Positions 26,444 through 34,572 of a stretch of 64,000 nucleotides of DNA are shown here, piece by piece. The notes under the pieces are model-generated. The model saw only the letters and a program-made list of their open reading frames with translations. It was not told where the DNA came from and searched no databases. The stretch spans positions 62,001-126,000 of the forward strand of contig NZ_JAAUWT010000008.1 in NCBI RefSeq assembly GCF_014694455.1, given 5' to 3'. Every line of letters starts with the position of its first letter. The first letter of the stretch is position 1. Both the position numbers and the translations under genes were made by a program. The DNA comes from Vibrio sp. S9_S30. Lineage in GTDB: Bacteria; Pseudomonadota; Gammaproteobacteria; Enterobacterales; Vibrionaceae.

Positions 26444-27652
26444 ATGAACACTCAAAAATCTCGCATCTTTGGCAGCACATTGATTATTGCAGGGACAACA
26501 ATAGGCGCAGGAATGCTTGCCCTGCCTCTTGCATCCGCAGGTATCGGCTTTTTAGCGTCGTTAGTCATCATGTTTTTGATATGGATATTAATGGTCTACA
26601 CCGCTCTTCTTATGCTGGAAGTGCATCAATTCGCAAGTCATGATGCCACTCTTCATACCCTTGCCGAACAATTCCTTGGTCAAAAAGGAAAATGGGTAGC
26701 GAGCTGCGCGATGCTGTTTCTGTTTTACGCACTTTGCGCCGCTTACATTGCCGGAGGGGGTGGGCAATTCCATCAACGTTTGGTGTCCTATTTGAGTTTT
26801 CCAATCAGTCAGGAGACATCTACCGTTCTATTTACTCTTATCGTTGCGGCGATCGTTACCATGGGCACCGCATCCGTCGATAAAATTAACCGGGTGTTGT
26901 TTTTAGTAAAAATGATGGCAATGGGCGTGGCTCTGTATGTTCTGGCACCAGGCATAAACACAGGGCATTTGGTGAACATGCCACTGCAACAAGGGTTACT
27001 GATTTCTGCACTCCCTGTTATTTTTACCTCATTTGGGTTTCATGGCAGCATTCCAGCCATCGTAAAATACTTGAATAAAGACATAAAAGGCCTAAGGGTG
27101 GCACTGATCATTGGGGCATCTTTACCTCTAATCTTGTACATCCTTTGGCAAATCTCTACGCTGGGTGTGATAAGCCAGAATGACCTTGCCAATCAAAATG
27201 GGTTAAGTGCACTTATGGCGTCGCTTACTCATGCCTCTCAGTCGGGAGCCATCAAAAATGCCATTGCCGTATTTGCCGACCTAGCACTGCTAACGTCATT
27301 TTTAGGTGTCAGTCTAGGTCTGTTTGAATTCTTAGGGGACAGTCTTAAATCCTTCGTCAAGGCATCACGAACCCGCACCGCTGCCATCACTTTCCTTCCC
27401 CCAATGGCGTTTGCTTTGTATTACCCTCAAGGCTTCATTATGGCATTGGGGTATGCGGCCATCGCACTGGTTGTGCTCGCTATTTTCCTTCCTGTCAAAA
27501 TGGCTCACAAAGCGCGGAAAATTCACTCAGAAGAGTTTGAATACAAAGTCACCGGAGGCACGGCAAGCCTTTTAATATGTACGCTAGCTGGTATCGTCAT
27601 CATCTCGACGCAATTTCTTATTTCTTTCGGATTTCTAGCATCAACTGGGTAG
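26444..27652 (+). CDS. tyrP: Tyrosine-specific transport protein
   Basis: 402 residues, 11-12 hydrophobic helices, HAAAP family. It matches E. coli TyrP from memory at many places: AGTTIGAGMLALPLA near residue 16, LPLQQGLLISALPVIFTSFG (about 180-200) and ITFLPPMAFALYYPQGF (about 310). It imports aromatic amino acids, here most likely tyrosine, with protons. TyrR-like boxes lie about 120-150 bp upstream, so repression by TyrR with tyrosine is probable. An inverted repeat follows the stop. Confidence 0.92.
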   Translation: MNTQKSRIFGSTLIIAGTTIGAGMLALPLASAGIGFLASLVIMFLIWILMVYTALLMLEVHQFASHDATLHTLAEQFLGQKGKWVASCAMLFLFYALCAAYIAGGGGQFHQRLVSYLSFPISQETSTVLFTLIVAAIVTMGTASVDKINRVLFLVKMMAMGVALYVLAPGINTGHLVNMPLQQGLLISALPVIFTSFGFHGSIPAIVKYLNKDIKGLRVALIIGASLPLILYILWQISTLGVISQNDLANQNGLSALMASLTHASQSGAIKNAIAVFADLALLTSFLGVSLGLFEFLGDSLKSFVKASRTRTAAITFLPPMAFALYYPQGFIMALGYAAIALVVLAIFLPVKMAHKARKIHSEEFEYKVTGGTASLLICTLAGIVIISTQFLISFGFLASTG

Positions 27653-27667
27653 ATTTTAATCACAAAG

Positions 27668-27697
27668 CGCTTGCAATATAATTTTATTTTGCAAGCG
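27668..27697 (+). terminator. Hairpin after tyrP, possible terminator
   Basis: Nine-base perfect stem CGCTTGCAA / TTGCAAGCG with a 12-base AT-rich loop, 15 bp after the stop. A T tract appears only about 10 bases later. Confidence 0.45.
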
Positions 27698-27896
27698 AGA
27701 ACCGTGTTTTCTTTCAAACTTCATTTAAAAAATTTGAATCTTAGCGCACTTCCAAGTGAATCTGGTGACATATCGAAAACGCAAATAGATTTCTAAAAAT
27801 GTGACTGCTATATTCAAAAACGTTGTTACTGTAAGCGGTTAATGTGACCTAACATCTTTTTTATGACGTAAAATCCAAAATTATAATGAGGTTGAT

Positions 27897-28082
27897 ATGC
27901 CGTTGAAATTTTTAAGCTGCGCTCTACGCCCATGTGATACTCAACCAGTTTGTTCCTGTCCAAGCTGTGGCAGTGAAGATTATCTGATTTCGGAAAAGGG
28001 CAACATTTTAATTTGTGAGCGTTGTGGGAAGGTTTCAAAGGAAGAAATGCCCGAAGAAAAAAACCAAGAAACCGTGCATTGA
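27897..28082 (+). CDS. Small zinc-ribbon-like protein
   Basis: 61 residues with two CxxC-type pairs, CPSC and CERC, about 22 residues apart, the pattern of a zinc ribbon (plus extra cysteines C9, C13 and C19). GAGGT precedes the ATG by five bases and a terminator follows. The acidic tail (EEMPEEKNQE) is typical of small nucleic-acid- or protein-binding factors. The function is unknown. Confidence 0.7.
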   Translation: MPLKFLSCALRPCDTQPVCSCPSCGSEDYLISEKGNILICERCGKVSKEEMPEEKNQETVH

Positions 28083-28115
28083 GAAAAGATGAAATTATCC
28101 ATTAAACCCGTTTAA

Positions 28116-28142
28116 AAAGGCATCGAATGATGTCTTTTTTTA
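28116..28142 (+). terminator. Rho-independent terminator
   Basis: Stem AAAGGCATC / GATGTCTTT (one G-U) with a GAAT loop, followed by T5 and further T. Located 35 bp after the zinc-ribbon gene. Confidence 0.8.
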
Positions 28143-28225
28143 TTCCGTCACTCGGAACCTATTCACCTTCCTCATGCTCATGCTGAATTTTGCTCGCGCT
28201 CTATCGCGCTTTATGTGTTTACCAC

Positions 28226-28915
28226 TTAAAGTGCTGAAAAATTTAAGCTAAATTGCGGATCTTTTTCTTCCAGTGCTTTTAGCAGCTCTTCGATGTTCGA
28301 AATGGTGCGCACCAACTCATGGTCGACTTGATATTCTGGCTGACTCGAACGGTAATAATACGTCAGCATCCTTGCTTTTATCCCCGCTTCCACACCTTTT
28401 AATGTGTCATCCACATAAATACATTCTTTTGGCGAAACCCCCATATTGAGAGCCGCATAAAGGAGTAGATCGGGTTCAGGTTTCCAGCTATTGGCATCAA
28501 ATGCACTGTAAATGGCGTTGTGAAAGAACCCATCCAGATTGGTGAGTTTAAGAGCATGTGCAATTCTGTCACTTTCACTATTAGACGCTATGCAAACATT
28601 AATACCCATCTGTTTTAACTGCTTTAGTAGGTAGCTTGCCCCTTTTACAGGCTTGAGATTGGCTTCATACAAGGACTGCTTTCTGTCTCGATATAGAGGC
28701 TCAAGCAAGTCGAGAGAGAGATTGCAATTTAGGCGATGGCAAGTTTCAGACAAAATATCGGCAGGTTTCCCTCCCTGAAAGTGTTTCAGGCTATCTTCGA
28801 GTGATATTGATTTATTAAAATGGGCGAATACATCAACAATCGCCTGACAGCATAAAGTTTCGCTATCAACCAAGGTGCCTTCACAATCAAAAATAACGCA
28901 ACGTATTTTATTCAT
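28226..28915 (-). CDS. HAD-superfamily phosphatase (YieH-like)
   Basis: About 229 residues, HAD subfamily IA. Motif I is FDCEGTLVDSE: the nucleophile aspartate is present, but the usual second aspartate (DxDGT) is glutamate. Motif II CIASNS, motif III lysine in WKPEPDL, and motif IV VDDTLKGVEAG are all present. The overall sequence resembles E. coli YieH, a 6-phosphogluconate phosphatase. The ATG at 28915 with GGTGG upstream is preferred over the far longer frame from 28987. It stands alone on the minus strand. Confidence 0.85.
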   Translation of the reverse strand: MNKIRCVIFDCEGTLVDSETLCCQAIVDVFAHFNKSISLEDSLKHFQGGKPADILSETCHRLNCNLSLDLLEPLYRDRKQSLYEANLKPVKGASYLLKQLKQMGINVCIASNSESDRIAHALKLTNLDGFFHNAIYSAFDANSWKPEPDLLLYAALNMGVSPKECIYVDDTLKGVEAGIKARMLTYYYRSSQPEYQVDHELVRTISNIEELLKALEEKDPQFSLNFSAL

Positions 28916-29205
28916 ATTCCACCCAACTCCTCTAAGAGAAATTTCAGTGTTGTATAGACATTCTTTTTTGAAAAGATCAATTGACAAAAACTGCTATTGG
29001 CAACATGAGTTTCTATCTAAAATGGCATCTCGATCACGATGCTTGTGATTATGTATCTCGCGTTCTTGTCTAAATGTGATTATAAACTAGGTCGCTACCC
29101 TAAAGAAATTCGCGGCTTACGTACGGTATCGTTACGCATAAAATATTTTTATATCAAAAGCTTAATAATTAACTCGCCATATACCTAGTGTTATCCAACG
29201 CCTAC

Positions 29206-29868
29206 CTACGAAGTGCTCAACATAAATTCATGATGTTCAACTATGTATTTATCAACATCAAAATTATCACCCATAAAATTAACGACTTGCTGAACAAAAT
29301 TAAGATAATTGTGTTTTTCATTGCTCAACAAATATATGTCGGAGATCAATATCTTCTTATCCAGAATAGTTCCTAAAGCACACCCAATCGGCTCACCATT
29401 TTTAAATCCTATAATAATGGGAAAGTCTGGTTCTAATATTATTTGAGTGAGAAATTCAATGATAAGAGATTGTGATTCTTTCTCTTCCCAATGATTTGAA
29501 TATAACGTTGCAAAACAGATAGTCAGGCGATGAAAATCGACAATAAATATCTCATCCGCAATATCGTCGATAAATGAACGATTCACTGATTCAGTGGTAT
29601 AAGCTTTGTTCGATTGAAAGGCTTTGTAAAGCTTACGCCCTGCCAAGCTCTCTTTTGTTGGGTACTTTACATCCACCTGCGAGCATAGCCATTGATTTTT
29701 CCTTTCTACTAGCTCTTGATGTACTTCGAGCTCTTGATGTTCTTTGTTTTGATTACTCAAATGCTTGTGCCTTTTTCCCAAAATGCGCAAATGCACGAGT
29801 TGCAAATGCTGTTGAATGCTGAACCACATGCAAGCAGCATACAGACCGCCACCAGCAACCACAATCAT
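29206..29868 (-). CDS. Hypothetical protein, possibly GNAT-like C-terminal domain
   Basis: Up to 220 residues. No family recognised with confidence. The C-terminal half (about 120-200) has an alternating beta/alpha pattern with FKNGEPIGCALGTILDKKILI, recalling the central strands of GNAT acetyltransferases, but the acetyl-CoA loop is not clear. The N-terminal 45 residues contain a two-copy 18-bp direct repeat (29711-29746) that duplicates six residues (HQELEV). The start is uncertain because the only in-frame ATG codons are at the far N terminus and no good ribosome binding site is seen. The base composition is more AT-rich than that of its neighbours. Confidence 0.5.
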   Translation of the reverse strand: MIVVAGGGLYAACMWFSIQQHLQLVHLRILGKRHKHLSNQNKEHQELEVHQELVERKNQWLCSQVDVKYPTKESLAGRKLYKAFQSNKAYTTESVNRSFIDDIADEIFIVDFHRLTICFATLYSNHWEEKESQSLIIEFLTQIILEPDFPIIIGFKNGEPIGCALGTILDKKILISDIYLLSNEKHNYLNFVQQVVNFMGDNFDVDKYIVEHHEFMLSTS

Positions 29869-29999
29869 TTATGTACCTATATGCCTGTAGCAGGTTTAAA
29901 AAACAATACTGTTAACTTTAGAGGTATTTAATACTCGCAGGACGCCGTGTAATGTTGTAGGTTGGTGCGTAACTTCTACTTAATTATTTAGGCCCTAAT

Positions 30000-30476
30000 A
30001 TGTTGAAAAAACTTGCGATAGTTCCCCTACTCGCTTTTGGCTTAACCGCGTGCGATAGTAGCGACGAAGTCGGTGACGTCTCATTGGGAATGTTCACTTT
30101 GAAAGACATCAAACTGAATACTTGGGTTGATCCTGTTGTTACGGGGGTAACCTGCCATGTGGCAAGTATAGAAGCCAATTTGAGCCTATCCGATCCAAGC
30201 GACAGTTCGATTTCCTGCCGTCAAACCGGTGACATTACGCCAGAAATGATCGCTCAGATCGATAAATCAAAATCGGGCGAAGTGGTCTTTAAAAAGTCAA
30301 AAAGCGTCTTTTTCAAGAGCATGAAAATTCGACGTATTTTTGATTCAAATACTCAAACTTTGATGTACCTTTCCTATTCAACAAAGGAAACAACGGGCAG
30401 CTTCAAGCACAGCTTATCGACCGTTCCTCTTTGGGGAACAAAAGCATTTATTGAGAAAGCCGATATTCAGCAATAA
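30000..30476 (+). CDS. creA: CreA family lipoprotein
   Basis: 158 residues. The lipobox LTAC at residues 15-18 marks a lipoprotein anchored after signal peptidase II cleavage. The mature part matches CreA from memory (VGDVSLGMFTLKDIKL, DPVVTGVTCHVASIE, DPSDSSISCRQTG, with two conserved cysteines). CreA is a conserved periplasmic protein without a known biochemical role. A hairpin follows 17 bp after the stop. Confidence 0.92.
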   Translation: MLKKLAIVPLLAFGLTACDSSDEVGDVSLGMFTLKDIKLNTWVDPVVTGVTCHVASIEANLSLSDPSDSSISCRQTGDITPEMIAQIDKSKSGEVVFKKSKSVFFKSMKIRRIFDSNTQTLMYLSYSTKETTGSFKHSLSTVPLWGTKAFIEKADIQQ

Positions 30477-30492
30477 AAACAATTGCATAAAT

Positions 30493-30538
30493 AAGTCACC
30501 CCAAGGGCAGATTCTTCCATCTTAACTTAGGGTGACTT
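30493..30538 (+). terminator. Probable terminator after creA
   Basis: Nine-base stem AAGTCACCC / GGGTGACTT with a 28-base loop, then GAGTTTTAAATTT. The loop is long, so this is moderate evidence. Confidence 0.5.
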
Positions 30539-30595
30539 GAGTTTTAAATTTGTGTAGAATCCGCGCTTCGTTTTTCCAATATCGCTTGTATCAGC

Positions 30596-31900
30596 ATGAA
30601 ATTTCCCGGTCAGCGTAAGTCCAAACATTATTTCCCTACCCATTCACGTGATCCACTTGTTAATCAGATTCGTCAGACTCCCAAATTAAGCCGCCCTACC
30701 ATTATCGGCGTGGGTCAAACCATTGTGGATATCGAAGCGAGAGTGGATGATGACTTTCTTCAACGCTATGACTTGAGTAAAGGCCACTCTCTGGTACTCG
30801 AAGAAGAAAAAGCGGATGCCTTATACCGCGAACTCACCGAAAACAACCTGATTACTCATGAGTACCCTGGCGATACCATTGGTAACACACTTCATAATTA
30901 CTCGGTGTTGGCGGACAGCAAATCTGTTTTGTTAGGCGTCATGAGCAAAAACATCGAAGTCGGTTCTTATGCATATCGCTATTTGTGCAACACTTCTTCT
31001 CGCATGGATTTGAACTACCTTCAAACGGTCGATGGTCCGATTGGTCGCTGTTACACATTAATCTCTGATGATGGGGAGCGTACTTTCGCTTTGAACGTCG
31101 GGCAAATGAACCAGTTATTGCCAGAAAGCATTCCTGAAAAAGTCTTTAAGAAATCCGCCGCGCTGGTGGTCTCTTCTTATCTGATGCGCGGAGAACCAAC
31201 GGATCCCATGCCGCAAGCGGTTCAGCGAGCTGTTGAACTTGCGAAAAAGCACAATGTACCCGTTGTGTTAACCTTAGGGACGAAATACGTTATCGAAGGC
31301 AATCAGCGTTGGTGGCAAGAATACCTAAAAGAGAACGTCACCGTTGTGGCCATGAATGAAGACGAAGGCGAAGCGCTGACGGGGGAAAAAGATCCTCTAT
31401 TAGCAGCCGATAAGGCGCTTGAGTGGGTAGACCTCGTTTTGTGTACTGCCGGTCCGGTTGGCTTATACATGGCGGGTTATACGGAAGATGAGAGTAAGCG
31501 CGAAACCTCTTTCCCACTGTTACCGGGTAACATTGCGGAGTTCAACAAATACGAATTTAGCCGTGCCATTAAAAAGCAAGAGTGTCGTCATCCTTTAAAA
31601 GTGTACTCTCACATTGCACCTTATCTCGGTGGTCCTCTTGAAATCAAGAACACCAATGGCGCGGGTGATGCCGCACTGTCTTCTTTGTTGCACGATATGG
31701 CTGCAAATCAGTACCACAAATCCAATGTGCCCAATTCAAGTAAGCATGAACAAAATTTCTTAAGTTACTCTTCTCTCTCTCAAATTTGCAAATACGCCAA
31801 CCGAGTGAGTTATGAGGTGCTTACCCAACACTCCCCTCGTTTAAACCGCGCTCTGCCAGAACGAGAAGACAGTTTGGAAGAAACTTACTGGGACAGATAG
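30596..31900 (+). CDS. gsk: Inosine/guanosine kinase
   Basis: Phosphorylates guanosine and inosine to GMP and IMP in purine salvage. 434 residues, the same length as E. coli Gsk, of the PfkB/ribokinase fold. MKFPGQRKSKHYFP start, GVGQTIVDIEA sugar-binding strand near residue 40, and the PfkB signature NTNGAGDAALSS near 350, with the catalytic aspartate. A short gap and terminators on both sides indicate a single-gene unit. Confidence 0.95.
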   Translation: MKFPGQRKSKHYFPTHSRDPLVNQIRQTPKLSRPTIIGVGQTIVDIEARVDDDFLQRYDLSKGHSLVLEEEKADALYRELTENNLITHEYPGDTIGNTLHNYSVLADSKSVLLGVMSKNIEVGSYAYRYLCNTSSRMDLNYLQTVDGPIGRCYTLISDDGERTFALNVGQMNQLLPESIPEKVFKKSAALVVSSYLMRGEPTDPMPQAVQRAVELAKKHNVPVVLTLGTKYVIEGNQRWWQEYLKENVTVVAMNEDEGEALTGEKDPLLAADKALEWVDLVLCTAGPVGLYMAGYTEDESKRETSFPLLPGNIAEFNKYEFSRAIKKQECRHPLKVYSHIAPYLGGPLEIKNTNGAGDAALSSLLHDMAANQYHKSNVPNSSKHEQNFLSYSSLSQICKYANRVSYEVLTQHSPRLNRALPEREDSLEETYWDR

Positions 31901-31929
31901 AACCCTATCGCATTCAAATACCAAAAAAT

Positions 31930-31953
31930 GGGGCGAATCGCCCTGTTTTTTTG
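31930..31953 (+). terminator. Rho-independent terminator after gsk
   Basis: GGGCG-AAT-CGCCC stem followed by TG and T7, 30 bp after the stop. Confidence 0.85.
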
Positions 31954-32211
31954 ATGACCCATCGCGCACCCAGTATCAAGAACGCTCGCGATCTATCAAA
32001 GATGCGTATCACATTTATTTTTACACTTTAGTTGTATATCACTCGACTCCAGCAAAAACGCCGCATGGCATAACTCACCGCACCTCGTTCTATATTAACA
32101 AGCTCATCTATAGCGTATTTTTTAGCCAACTCAGCGTTTCAAGCTTCCAATATTTCGGTTATGTCCTATTCTTTAATTATTAGTGGGTTAGGAATATCAA
32201 TTGGAGAGATA
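31954..32211. other. Intergenic region upstream of the signalling cluster
   Basis: About 260 bp, AT-rich, with no ORF. It should carry the promoter of the binding-protein remnant and kinase genes; no specific site was recognised. Confidence 0.4.
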
Positions 32212-32607
32212 ATGAAGAAAACTCTTTGGCGATTACTTTTGGTCCTGTTGAACTTTCCAATTTACGGTCATTCATCTAAAGGCTCATTGGGAGTGCGACC
32301 ACAAGCAAAAATGAATCAAGATGGCTTCGTATCTACACCAAAGTGCGTTTGGTCTCTCGATTCCGCTTACCTTGCGGTGGCTAAAGGCATTCTCTCTGCT
32401 GGGGGGCGTCTCTACCGCGCATTAACCAACACATCTCCAGAGGCTTGGGAACCACTCAACACCCTTTGGGGCACCCCAAGATACACACCTCCCCCCCCCT
32501 TCGCCACATCGACTAATTTTAAAAGGATTGTACAAGCAGAAGAGAGAGATTGGGACGACGTTAACGCGATAGATACCTCACGATTGACGTATCTACTGGA
32601 GCAATAA
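32212..32607 (+). pseudogene. Apparent remnant of a PhnD-type periplasmic binding protein
   Basis: 131 codons from an ATG with GGAGAG upstream. Residues 1-22 are a signal peptide (KKTLWRLLLVLLNFPIYG). The middle (VWSLDSAYLAVAKGILSAGG) and the end (NFKRIVQAEERDWDDV) look like the C-terminal parts of phosphonate-type (PhnD-like) substrate-binding proteins, which are about 280 residues long. The N-terminal ligand-binding lobe and a piece at the C9 tract (32491-32499) seem to be deleted. The frame is open, so a shortened protein could still be made. Its stop is 5 bp before the membrane kinase, which such binding proteins often serve as sensory partners. The family call is by eye. Confidence 0.5.
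32491..32499 (+). repeat. Run of nine cytosines inside the binding-protein remnant
   Basis: C9 encodes part of PPPP in the short ORF. Such a run is prone to slippage, so the frame after it may vary between cells or could be a sequencing artefact. Confidence 0.8.
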
Positions 32608-32612
32608 CGATC

Positions 32613-34331
32613 ATGTCTCTTCGTCTTAAGACCATTTTCGGTATCGCGTTAATTGAAGCGGTGCTCCTTGCACTGCTCATAACCTTGACCCTTAACTATC
32701 TTAAGGCAACGAACAATGACCATTTTGCACAGCGAGCTGAGACAATAGCCAGCATGTTTACAAATACGGTTAAAGACGCGGTGCTAAGCCAAGACTTAGC
32801 CTCGCTTGACGCTTTTACGCAGGAGTTGATGACGAATACCGATTTACTTTACGTAAGAGTACTCGGCAAAGACGGTAAAGCGCTTGCCGCATCAGGTGAA
32901 GAGAAACGATCAGAAGGCGATTCAAAGCCTGAGATGAAAGCCGAACGGATTACCGATGGTATTTTTGATGCCACTCAACCGATAAAAGTAGCCGATATTG
33001 TTTATGGCGAAGTCCAAATCGGTTTGGATATGTCCTCACTCAACAAAAAGAGTGAAGAGGCGAAAAAATGGAGCGTCTTCATCATGATAGGTGGAATGGC
33101 ACTTGTTGCACTTTTCTCCTACGTATTAGGGGCATTTTTAACGAAACGATTCACTTCCTTACAGGGAGCAGCCGAGAGATTAGCGCTCGGTGAACGAGAT
33201 ATTAGGGTGAACGATACAGGCAACGACGAGATTTCGCACCTAGCTCAAGCTTTCAATACCATAGCGAGCACATTGGTTAAAACGGAACAAACCAGCCAAG
33301 GCTATCAGCAACAACTTGACGCACTTAACGACGCCTTAGAAGCAACCGTTGAGAACCGAGTCGCTGAATTAAAAGCAAACAACGAATATCTGGTTGAAAC
33401 CAATCGACAATTAAAAGAGATGCAAGGAAAGCTCATACACAACGAGAAAATGGCGTCTATCGGTACGATGGCATCGGGGTTTGCTCACGAAATTAACAAT
33501 CCTATAGGTACGGTCGACAGCAATATCCAAACCGCCATAGAGTATTTAGATTGCTATAAAAACCTCGCGGCTCTCCAATTCAGTATCATTAATGAAAAAG
33601 ACGATGAACGACGCAACCAACTCACTACCGATCTAAGCACTTGGGTAGAAAAAAACGACATGAGTTTTATAGAGCATGACTTTAGTAATACACTACAAGA
33701 TGCATTAGCAAATACACATCGAGTGCGAAATATCGTGCAAGGTTTAAAGAGTTACTCTGTTTATCAAAAAGATTCTCCTCAGTCAGAAAACAACATCGAC
33801 GAAATCCTAAAGCAATGTGTGGAACAAATTAAGTATGAATACCCCAGTGAAACCGTCATACAAACCAATCTAGACAGTAATGCGTTGGTCTTTTGCAACC
33901 CAGCGGAACTCAAACAAGCCTTTAATGCCGTTCTTAAAAATGCACTTCAATCAATGCAAGGACGCTCAAAAGGCTGTGTAGAAGTGAGCACACAGAATGA
34001 AGACGATTTTGTAAGCATCACGATATCCGATGTCGGTGTTGGAATTGCATCGAATCAAATATCTCAGGTTTTTGACCCTTTTTATTCAACACGCAAAGTC
34101 GGCGATGGTACAGGATTAGGGCTAACACTAACACACAATATAGTGATGCAGCATAGCGGTACGATAGACGTTACTAGCCAGCTGCATCAAGGTTCCAAAA
34201 TTAACATCCGGCTGCCGTCCGAAGCCTTAGCGCAGGCTCGTAAAGAGGCAACAGAGGCAGAGGCAGAGGCAGAGGCAGAGGCAGAGGCAGAGGCAGATAA
34301 AATGAGACCGAATATGAAAAATTTCCCTTAG
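32613..34331 (+). CDS. Membrane sensor histidine kinase
   Basis: 572 residues. TM helix 1 (about 8-28), a small periplasmic domain (about 30-150), TM helix 2 (about 155-180), HAMP (about 180-235), coiled coil (235-275), then the H box with HEINNP near residue 293, and a HATPase domain with N box (LKNALQSM), G1 (DVGVGIA) and G2 (GDGTGLGLTLT). It should autophosphorylate on the H-box histidine and pass the phosphate to the response regulator encoded next. The tail after the kinase domain holds seven Glu-Ala pairs encoded by a hexanucleotide repeat (34254-34295). It lies 5 bp after the binding-protein remnant. Confidence 0.92.
   Translation: MSLRLKTIFGIALIEAVLLALLITLTLNYLKATNNDHFAQRAETIASMFTNTVKDAVLSQDLASLDAFTQELMTNTDLLYVRVLGKDGKALAASGEEKRSEGDSKPEMKAERITDGIFDATQPIKVADIVYGEVQIGLDMSSLNKKSEEAKKWSVFIMIGGMALVALFSYVLGAFLTKRFTSLQGAAERLALGERDIRVNDTGNDEISHLAQAFNTIASTLVKTEQTSQGYQQQLDALNDALEATVENRVAELKANNEYLVETNRQLKEMQGKLIHNEKMASIGTMASGFAHEINNPIGTVDSNIQTAIEYLDCYKNLAALQFSIINEKDDERRNQLTTDLSTWVEKNDMSFIEHDFSNTLQDALANTHRVRNIVQGLKSYSVYQKDSPQSENNIDEILKQCVEQIKYEYPSETVIQTNLDSNALVFCNPAELKQAFNAVLKNALQSMQGRSKGCVEVSTQNEDDFVSITISDVGVGIASNQISQVFDPFYSTRKVGDGTGLGLTLTHNIVMQHSGTIDVTSQLHQGSKINIRLPSEALAQARKEATEAEAEAEAEAEAEADKMRPNMKNFP
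34254..34295 (+). repeat. Seven perfect GAGGCA repeats in the kinase gene
   Basis: 42 bp of exact 6-bp units, in frame, giving (EA)7 near the C terminus. An eighth GAGGCA precedes it after a 3-bp break. Length change by whole units would keep the frame. Confidence 0.95.
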
Positions 34332-34455
34332 CGACAAGATTCACCTTGAAAATAAGGTTATTTACAATCAGCGAGTGAATGAGAAATGACCATTGAAAAT
34401 CTAACCCACTGAAATATAATAACTATTTGAAAGTAAAATTTAATTGGCATGCATG

Positions 34456-34555
34456 TTGAGTAAGTATATCTGAATTTGAATAAGTATATCTGGAGTTGAA
34501 TAAGTATATATGGAGTTGAATAGGTATATCTGGAGTGGAATAGGTATATCTGTAA
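34456..34555. repeat. Five 20-bp tandem repeats before the response regulator gene
   Basis: Units start at 34456, 34476, 34496, 34516 and 34536 with the pattern TTGAATAAGTATATCTGGAG. The last unit ends 17 bp before the ATG of the regulator, so the repeats occupy its upstream region. Confidence 0.93.
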
Positions 34556-34572
34556 TTGAAATTGGAGATGCC

